A DNA stretch of 10,007 bases from Micavibrio aeruginosavorus (lineage in GTDB: Bacteria > Pseudomonadota > Alphaproteobacteria > UBA9219), in the NCBI GenBank assembly GCA_020720905.1, contig DYNT01000004.1, forward strand, positions 1 to 10,007, given 5' to 3'. Positions within the stretch are counted from its first letter, which is position 1. Each line of letters begins with the position of its first letter. A model generated the notes under the pieces. That model was not told the origin of the DNA and did not search any database. It was given only the letters and a program-made list of their open reading frames with translations. The position numbers and the translations under genes are program-made. Positions 5,736 to 10,007 of this stretch are shown here, in pieces.

Positions 5736-6581
5736 TTATTTCTTCTGTGCATCGCGGCGCTTATTCGCGCGGCGAACAATGAACTTATCCGTACTCTTGT
5801 TGGTGCGAGTCTTGGTTCCCTTAGCGCCCTTGCCCCACTTGGAAACGGGATGGCGACCGCCAGAGGTGCGACCTTCGCCGCCACCATGAGGGTGATCGAC
5901 AGGGTTCATCACAACGCCGCGAACGGTCGGGCGAACGCCCAGCCAACGCTTGCGGCCAGCCTTACCAAGCTTCACGTTGCCGTGATCCGCATTGGACACA
6001 GAACCAATCGTCGCCATACAATCCTGAGAAACCTTACGCAGTTCACCAGAGGAAAGCTTAATCAATGCATAACCGGCATCACGGCCAACAATTTGAACAT
6101 ACGTTCCAGCGCTGCGCGCCAACTGGCCGCCCTTCCCGGGACGCATTTCAACATTGTGAACAATCGTGCCCACAGGAATGCTTTTAAGGCGCATGGCATT
6201 GCCGGGCTTGACGTCAACTTTTTCGCCCGAGATAACCTTATCGCCAACATTTAAACGCTGCGGCGCAAGAATATAAGACTGCGTTTCATCTTCATAAGTA
6301 ATCAGCGCGATAAAGGCCGTGCGGTTAGGATCGTACTCCATACGCTCCACAACCGCCGCTATATCCATCTTGGTACGCTTAAAATCGACCAAGCGATAGC
6401 GACGCGCATGACCGCCACCAATATGACGCGTTGTGATGCGCCCCTTGTTATTGCGTCCACCAGACTTGTTCAAGCCTTCCGTCAAGGTCTTGACGGGCTT
6501 GCCCTTCCACAGTTGGCTGCGGTCGGTTTGAACAACCTGCCGAAGACCTGGCGTTATGGGGTTATATTTCTTCAGTGCCAT
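5736..6581 (-). CDS. rplB: 50S ribosomal protein L2
   Basis: L2 is among the most conserved ribosomal proteins. It binds domain IV of 23S rRNA, supports subunit joining and reaches towards the peptidyl transferase centre. The 281-residue product starts MALKKYNPITPGLRQ. It includes NNKGRITTRHIGGGHARRYR at 44-63, the SH3-like RNA-binding core, and the signature MNPVDHPHGGGEGRTSGGRH at 225-244. His230 lines up with E. coli His229, the residue essential for peptidyl transferase activity in reconstitution studies. The Lys/Arg-rich tail ends RRANKRRDAQKK. The ATG at 6581 is preceded by GAGGA, and the gap from rplW is 17 bases. Confidence 0.99.
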   Translation of the reverse strand: MALKKYNPITPGLRQVVQTDRSQLWKGKPVKTLTEGLNKSGGRNNKGRITTRHIGGGHARRYRLVDFKRTKMDIAAVVERMEYDPNRTAFIALITYEDETQSYILAPQRLNVGDKVISGEKVDVKPGNAMRLKSIPVGTIVHNVEMRPGKGGQLARSAGTYVQIVGRDAGYALIKLSSGELRKVSQDCMATIGSVSNADHGNVKLGKAGRKRWLGVRPTVRGVVMNPVDHPHGGGEGRTSGGRHPVSKWGKGAKGTKTRTNKSTDKFIVRRANKRRDAQKK

Positions 6582-6598
6582 GTTCTTATCCTCAACCC

Positions 6599-6916
6599 TT
6601 AAAGACCCGTCGTGATATCAATCTTGTCACCTGCGGCAAGCGTGACGACGGCAAATTTCTGATCGCTGCGCTGCCCCATACGTCCCTTAAAACGCTTGGC
6701 TTTACCCTTGCGATTGTGCGTATTGACGGCCTTGACCTTCACATTAAACAACTTCTCAACCGCCGAGCGAATAACAGGCTTGGTCGCCGTATCCGCAACG
6801 CGAAACGTCACCTGATTATGAGCCAAGCCATTCGTCGCCTTTTCCGTAATCACGGGCGAAAGGATGACTAGATAGTCATTAGGCGTAATCTTTGTCTCTG
6901 TAGATTTCGTGCTCAT
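6599..6916 (-). CDS. rplW: 50S ribosomal protein L23
   Basis: L23 lies at the exit-tunnel rim and is the docking site for trigger factor and the signal recognition particle. The 105-residue product has the expected length. Visible are SPVITEKATNGLAHNQVTF at residues 20-38, KPVIRSAVEKLFNVKVKAVN at 46-65 and the extended loop THNRKGKAKRFKGRMGQRSD at 66-85 that reaches into the tunnel. The ATG at 6916 overlaps the rplD stop as ATGA and has GAGAGG upstream, so the two proteins are probably made by coupled translation. Confidence 0.98.
   Translation of the reverse strand: MSTKSTETKITPNDYLVILSPVITEKATNGLAHNQVTFRVADTATKPVIRSAVEKLFNVKVKAVNTHNRKGKAKRFKGRMGQRSDQKFAVVTLAAGDKIDITTGL
6913..6916 (-). promoter_or_regulatory. 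ATGA start/stop overlap, rplD to rplW
   Basis: The rplW ATG and rplD TGA share four bases, read as ATGA. The rplW binding site GAGAGG lies within the final rplD codons. This is a standard sign of translational coupling between neighbouring genes; coupling itself is inferred. Confidence 0.8.
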
Positions 6917-7533
6917 TTCAGCCTCTCTTGCAGCTGTTCAACCGCGTTCTTGGTCATGACCAAGGTGTCACAGTGAAGGATGTCATAGACGTTAGCGCCC
7001 TGCTCTGGCAAAACATCCACATGCGGAATGTTGCGCGCAGCAAGAACAAAATTGGTGTCAAGGTTTGAGCCATCGATGAACAGAACATGAGACAAACCCA
7101 TTTTATTCAACTTCACGGCCAAAGCCTTTGTCTTCAAATCGGCCATCTTGGCTTCATCGATAATGATGAGCTTGCCGTCCATTTGCTTAGACGACAAAGC
7201 CATACGAAGAGCCAAAGCGCGCACCTTTTTAGGCATATCGTGCGCGTGATCGCGAACAACGGGACCAAAGATCGTCGCGCCCTTACGGAATTGCGGTGAA
7301 CGAAGAGAACCTTGACGAGCGCGGCCTGTGCCTTTTTGCGCCCAAGGCTTCTTGGTCGTTCCGTTGATAGCGCTGATCCCCTTCGTGGCATGGTTGCCCG
7401 AACGGCGCTTGGCAAGTTGCCAATTGACCATGCGGGTCAGGATGTCACGGCGAGGTTCAACGGCGTAAACCGAATCGAGCATCTCGATCGATCCCACGTC
7501 CTTGTTATCTAGATTTTTAACTGTCGCTTTCAT
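6913..7533 (-). CDS. rplD: 50S ribosomal protein L4
   Basis: L4 has a globular surface domain and a long loop reaching the constriction of the exit tunnel opposite L22. In E. coli and relatives it also represses the S10 operon through the rpsJ leader. The 206-residue product has the usual length. The tunnel loop is at residues 61-85, with KKPWAQKGTGRARQGS at its start and RSPQFRKG at its end. The globular part follows, with FGPVVRDHAHDMPKKVRALA at 89-108. The ATG at 7533 is preceded by AGGA. Whether it binds the tuf-rpsJ spacer cannot be told from sequence alone: L4 autoregulation is best known in gammaproteobacteria. Confidence 0.98.
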   Translation of the reverse strand: MKATVKNLDNKDVGSIEMLDSVYAVEPRRDILTRMVNWQLAKRRSGNHATKGISAINGTTKKPWAQKGTGRARQGSLRSPQFRKGATIFGPVVRDHAHDMPKKVRALALRMALSSKQMDGKLIIIDEAKMADLKTKALAVKLNKMGLSHVLFIDGSNLDTNFVLAARNIPHVDVLPEQGANVYDILHCDTLVMTKNAVEQLQERLK

Positions 7534-7554
7534 CGCTCTTTTCCTATCACTCTC

Positions 7555-8277
7555 TTAAGCGGCCTGACCAGCATCGGCGGTCTTGACCTTTACACCCGCA
7601 GGCATCGGCGCTTCTTTAGGAAGAACCTTCTTCACAGCATCACGAATACGAACAAAAGCGCCTTCGCAGCCCGGAACGGCCCCAACAACAAAAACCAAGT
7701 TCTGTTCGGCATCCACTAACGCAACACGCAAGTTTTGCGTCGTCACTTGGGTCGCCCCCATATGTCCCGCCATTTTCTTGCCCTTGAACACGCGACCCGG
7801 ATCTTGATGCTGACCGGTTGAACCATGGCTACGATGCGAAACCGACACACCGTGCGAGGCACGAAGACCTCCAAAGTTGTGGCGCTTCATGCCGCCTTGA
7901 AAGCCCTTACCGATTGTCACAGCCGTGACATCAACCTTTTGGCCAACGACAAAATGCGAAGCCGACAACTCAGCGCCAATTTCAAGCATGGCATCGTCGC
8001 TGATGCGAAACTCAACCAACTTTTTCTTAGGCTCAACGGAAGCCTTGGCATAATGACCACGAACAGGCTTGCTCACATTCTTAACTTTGGCCGTGCCAGC
8101 GCCAACTTGAAGCGCTGTATAACCATCTTGTTCCATGGTGCGCACGCCAACAACTTGGCACGAGTCAAGGAGCAAAGCCGTGACGGGCACATGCTTGCCG
8201 GTTTCATCGAACAGGCGGGTCATGCCAAGCTTAGTCGCCAGCACTCCCGTACGCCTTGACACAGTTGATTTTGTCAT
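7555..8277 (-). CDS. rplC: 50S ribosomal protein L3
   Basis: L3 is an early-assembly protein whose extension reaches the peptidyl transferase centre. From the ATG at 8277 it has 240 residues. Motifs are RTGVLATKLGMTRLFDETG at 9-27, GFQGGMKRHNFGG at 125-137, SHGVSVSHRSHGSTGQHQDP at 141-160 and GRVFKGKKMAGHMG at 161-174. Gln156 matches the glutamine methylated by PrmB in E. coli. The C-terminal tail (about 219-240) is low-complexity. Two upstream starts were set aside: an ATG at 8286 that lies directly on the GAGG binding site with no spacing, and a TTG at 8331 that would add residues outside the family. AGAGGA lies eight bases before the ATG at 8277. Confidence 0.96.
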   Translation of the reverse strand: MTKSTVSRRTGVLATKLGMTRLFDETGKHVPVTALLLDSCQVVGVRTMEQDGYTALQVGAGTAKVKNVSKPVRGHYAKASVEPKKKLVEFRISDDAMLEIGAELSASHFVVGQKVDVTAVTIGKGFQGGMKRHNFGGLRASHGVSVSHRSHGSTGQHQDPGRVFKGKKMAGHMGATQVTTQNLRVALVDAEQNLVFVVGAVPGCEGAFVRIRDAVKKVLPKEAPMPAGVKVKTADAGQAA

Positions 8278-8285
8278 CACTTTCA

Positions 8286-8291
8286 TCCTCT
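8286..8291 (-). promoter_or_regulatory. ribosome binding site that decides the rplC start
   Basis: AGAGGA in the mRNA sense is eight bases upstream of the ATG at 8277, ideal spacing. The competing ATG at 8286 overlaps the last base of this site and so could not use it. Confidence 0.75.
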
Positions 8292-8304
8292 TTCTCAATC
8301 GTTT

Positions 8305-8331
8305 TTGCTTGTTTATTTCAAAATCAAGCAA
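8305..8331 (-). repeat. inverted repeat in the rpsJ-rplC spacer
   Basis: TTGCTTG and CAAGCAA form a perfect 7-bp inverted repeat around a 13-base A/T-rich loop. It lies in the 67-base gap between rpsJ and rplC, 14 bases before the rplC binding site. No U tract follows, so it is not a standard terminator. It could be an RNA-processing or stability element, or chance. Confidence 0.45.
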
Positions 8332-8344
8332 TTACGACAAAAAC

Positions 8345-8653
8345 TTAAACTCTAATCTCAACATCAACGCCAGCGGCTAGATCAATCTTTGACAAAGCGT
8401 CAATGGTCTGAGGCGTAGGCTCCAAAATATCCAAAAGACGGCGATGCGTTCTAATCTCAAACTGATCGCGCGACTTCTTATCAACGTGGGGACCACGGTT
8501 GACCGTAAAGCATTCACGCCATGTCGGCAGCGGGATTGGCCCGCGCACGCGCGCACCTGTGCGCTTAGCCGTGCTGATGATCTCGCTGACCGATTGATCC
8601 AGCATGCGATGATCAAACGCCTTAAGGCGGATGCGTATCGTTTGCGTGTCCAT
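8345..8653 (-). CDS. rpsJ: 30S ribosomal protein S10 (NusE)
   Basis: S10 binds the 30S head. As NusE it also pairs with NusB in transcription antitermination and with NusG to couple transcription to translation. The 102-residue product shows IRIRLKAFDHRMLDQS at 6-21, AKRTGARVRGPIPLPT at 29-44, the rRNA-binding loop at about 45-66 and DQFEIRTHRRLLDI at 63-76, ending DLAAGVDVEIRV. Numbering matches E. coli. Residues 45 and 48 are Trp and Cys (PTWRECFTV) where the family normally has basic residues (PTRxExFTV). Val57, changed in some tigecycline-resistant strains of other species, is unchanged. The ATG at 8653 has AAAGAGG seven bases upstream. It is the first gene of the S10 cluster and follows tuf by 121 bases. 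Confidence 0.97.
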   Translation of the reverse strand: MDTQTIRIRLKAFDHRMLDQSVSEIISTAKRTGARVRGPIPLPTWRECFTVNRGPHVDKKSRDQFEIRTHRRLLDILEPTPQTIDALSKIDLAAGVDVEIRV

Positions 8654-8660
8654 TCAAAAA

Positions 8661-8699
8661 CCTCTTTCGTCGCTCGAAGCCGAAAGGCTCCGGCGAGCC
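8661..8699 (-). promoter_or_regulatory. possible refolding leader structure before rpsJ
   Basis: In the mRNA sense GGCUC-GCCG-GAGCC (8699-8686) can form a 5-bp hairpin. The same GAGCC can instead pair onward with GGCUU (8681-8677) across a UUUC loop, extended by GCUCG/CGAGC (8698-8694 with 8676-8672) around a three-base bulge. The two folds exclude each other. CUUUCG (8686-8681) is also complementary to CGAAAG (8669-8664), which overlaps the rpsJ binding site AAAGAGG. The pairings are seen directly. A regulatory role, perhaps as an S10-operon leader, is inference, and the structure does not match any leader I recognise. Confidence 0.5.
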
Positions 8700-8724
8700 A
8701 ACGCTTAGTGTTATTCGTTATTAA

Positions 8725-8757
8725 GGGTGGGTCGGGTCATCAAGACCCGACCTCCCC
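8725..8757 (-). terminator. GC-rich hairpin after tuf, possible partial terminator
   Basis: A perfect 9-bp GC-rich stem (8752-8744 with 8738-8730) closes a five-base loop. After a two-base mismatch it continues with three more G-C pairs (8757-8755 with 8727-8725). It begins 17 bases past the tuf stop codon. The following transcript (TTAATAACG) has no real U run, so full intrinsic termination is unlikely. Partial termination or 3'-end protection of a tuf transcript is plausible, since EF-Tu is needed in several-fold excess over ribosomes. Confidence 0.5.
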
Positions 8758-8774
8758 GATTTTATCTTAATCGA

Positions 8775-9962
8775 TTACTCGATCACCTTCGCCACAACGC
8801 CAGCGCCAACTGTACGGCCACCTTCGCGGATAGCGAAACGCAGACCTTCATCCATGGCAATCGGCGCAATGAGCGTGATGTCAACCGAGATGTTGTCACC
8901 AGGCATCACCATTTCCGTGCCAGCTGGCAAGATCACTTCGCCCGTTACGTCCGTGGTGCGGAAGTAGAATTGTGGGCGATAGTTGGTGAAGAATGGCGTA
9001 TGACGGCCACCTTCATCCTTGGTCAGAATGTAGCACTCCGCCTTGAACTTGGTGTGCGGCGTGATGGAACCTGGCTTGGCCAAAACTTGACCGCGCTCAA
9101 CATCTTCACGCTTGGTGCCACGGAGCAGAGCGCCGATGTTATCGCCAGCCTGACCTTGATCAAGGAGCTTGCGGAACATTTCAACGCCCGTCACAACGGA
9201 CTTTTGCGTGGTCTTCAGGCCGACGATTTCGACTTCTTCGTTGACCTTGATGATGCCGCGTTCGACGCGACCCGTAACAACCGTACCACGGCCAGAGATC
9301 GAGAACACGTCTTCGATAGGCATAATGAAAGCGCCATCGATGGGGCGTTCGGGCTGAGGAATAAAGCTGTCAACAGCTTCCATCAGCTTTAAGATCGCTT
9401 CGCGGCCATACTCTGGTTGCTTGTCTTCCAAAGCGCACAAAGCCGAGCCACGAATGATCGGTGTCGTATCACCAGGGAAGTTGTACTTGTTCAGAAGATC
9501 ACGGATTTCCATCTCAACCAATTCGGCGAGTTCTGGATCGGCCATGTCCATCTTGTTCATGAAGACGACGATCGCAGGAACGCCAACCTGACGAGCGAGC
9601 AAGATATGCTCGCGTGTCTGTGGCATGGGGCCATCAGCGGCAGACACGACCAAGATCGCGCCATCCATCTGCGCCGCACCCGTGATCATGTTCTTGACAT
9701 AGTCGGCGTGTCCGGGGCAGTCAACGTGCGCATAGTGGCGGTTGGCTGTTTCATATTCAACGTGAGCTGTTGAAATGGTGATGCCGCGAGCGCGTTCTTC
9801 AGGCGCCTTGTCAATTTGATCATAAGCGGTAAACGTCGCGCCGCCGGATTCAGCCAAAATCTTTGTGATGGCTGCCGTCAGCGTCGTCTTACCATGATCG
9901 ACGTGACCGATGGTGCCGATGTTGCAGTGTGGTTTGTTACGTTCAAACTTTGCCTTTGCCAT
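8775..9962 (-). CDS. tuf: translation elongation factor Tu
   Basis: EF-Tu is the cytoplasmic GTPase that delivers aminoacyl-tRNA to the ribosomal A site. The 395-residue product shows all G-domain motifs: GHVDHGKT at 19-26 (P loop), RGITIS at 59-64 with the switch I threonine 62, DCPGHADY at 81-88 with catalytic His85, NKMD at 136-139 and SAL at 173-175. Domains 2 and 3 follow, with EDVFSISGRGTVVTGRVERG, GGRHTPFF and the closing GGRTVGAGVVAKVIE. The ATG at 9962 has AGGAGAG upstream. Position before rpsJ is the str/S10 junction seen in many bacteria; fusA would be expected beyond the right edge. Many proteobacteria have a second, near-identical tuf elsewhere, which this window cannot address. 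Confidence 0.99.
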   Translation of the reverse strand: MAKAKFERNKPHCNIGTIGHVDHGKTTLTAAITKILAESGGATFTAYDQIDKAPEERARGITISTAHVEYETANRHYAHVDCPGHADYVKNMITGAAQMDGAILVVSAADGPMPQTREHILLARQVGVPAIVVFMNKMDMADPELAELVEMEIRDLLNKYNFPGDTTPIIRGSALCALEDKQPEYGREAILKLMEAVDSFIPQPERPIDGAFIMPIEDVFSISGRGTVVTGRVERGIIKVNEEVEIVGLKTTQKSVVTGVEMFRKLLDQGQAGDNIGALLRGTKREDVERGQVLAKPGSITPHTKFKAECYILTKDEGGRHTPFFTNYRPQFYFRTTDVTGEVILPAGTEMVMPGDNISVDITLIAPIAMDEGLRFAIREGGRTVGAGVVAKVIE

Positions 9963-9984
9963 TTTTTCTCTCCTACGTTGAAGG

Positions 9985-10007
9985 ACTTCTAACTTAACTT
10001 CTAACTT
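9985..10007 (-). repeat. 11-base direct repeat in the tuf leader
   Basis: In the mRNA sense AAGTTAGAAGT occurs twice in tandem, one base apart (period 12), ending 22 bases before the tuf start. The array reaches the window edge and may continue. Its role is unknown. No clear promoter boxes were seen in the 45 bases available. Confidence 0.6.

Noticed and set aside
5724..6254. Plus-strand open frame opposite rplB
   Set aside because: It is antisense to L2, a near-invariant protein; its composition follows the complementary strand.
8757..8773. Small inverted repeat CGATT/AATCG at the tuf stop codon
   Set aside because: A 5-bp A/T-rich stem with a seven-base loop is easily produced by chance and is weaker than the adjacent hairpin.
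8727..9392. 221-codon open frame on the plus strand opposite tuf
   Set aside because: It starts inside the hairpin spacer and reads antisense through highly biased tuf codons. No family resemblance or binding site was seen.
1..10007. Search for mobile elements, CRISPR arrays, tRNA genes or an inserted accessory system
   Set aside because: The window is filled by ribosomal protein genes and tuf in canonical order; no repeats arrays, transposase-like frames or tRNA-like folds were seen in the short gaps.

Overview
The window is one uninterrupted block of translation genes, all read from the minus strand, so transcription runs from high to low coordinates. It joins the end of the str cluster (tuf, elongation factor Tu) to the whole S10 cluster (rpsJ to rpsQ) and most of the spc cluster (rplN to rpsE). 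rpsE is cut by the left edge of the window. The order is tuf, rpsJ, rplC, rplD, rplW, rplB, rpsS, rplV, rpsC, rplP, rpmC, rpsQ, rplN, rplX, rplE, rpsN, rpsH, rplF, rplR, rpsE, which is the classic bacterial order with nothing missing or inserted.

The organism is most likely an alphaproteobacterium. EF-Tu opens MAKAKFERNKPHCNIGTIGH, S19 opens MTRSVWKGPFVDGY, S14 is the long zinc-free form of 101 residues, and L22 carries the class's AIANAENNH-LDVD signature. Base composition looks close to half G+C by eye, moderate for the class. A genus cannot be named from this region.

Layout, right to left. Positions 9963-10007 are the tuf leader, with an 11-base direct repeat at the window edge. tuf is followed by a 121-base spacer (8654-8774) holding a strong GC-rich hairpin near the tuf stop and a second, refoldable structure just before the rpsJ ribosome binding site. 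A 67-base spacer with a 7-bp inverted repeat separates rpsJ from rplC. From rplC to rplF the genes are packed with gaps of 3 to 29 bases or short overlaps (rplD/rplW share 4 bases, rplN/rplX share 1), so S10 and spc appear to be one transcription unit. An 82-base gap separates rplF from rplR. No gene-free stretch exceeds 121 bases.

The products make the A-site tRNA carrier (EF-Tu), the 30S head and decoding region (S10, S19, S3, S14, S5, with S8 and S17 in the body), and 50S proteins around the peptidyl transferase centre, exit tunnel and central protuberance (L2, L3, L4, L22, L16, L23, L29, L14, L24, L5, L18, L6).

I found no new biological system. The observations most worth a second look are the two RNA structures between tuf and rpsJ, two unusual substitutions in the S10 rRNA-binding loop, and a basic C-terminal tail on L22. 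Three start sites (rplC, rplE, rplX) were set downstream of the longest possible reading frame.
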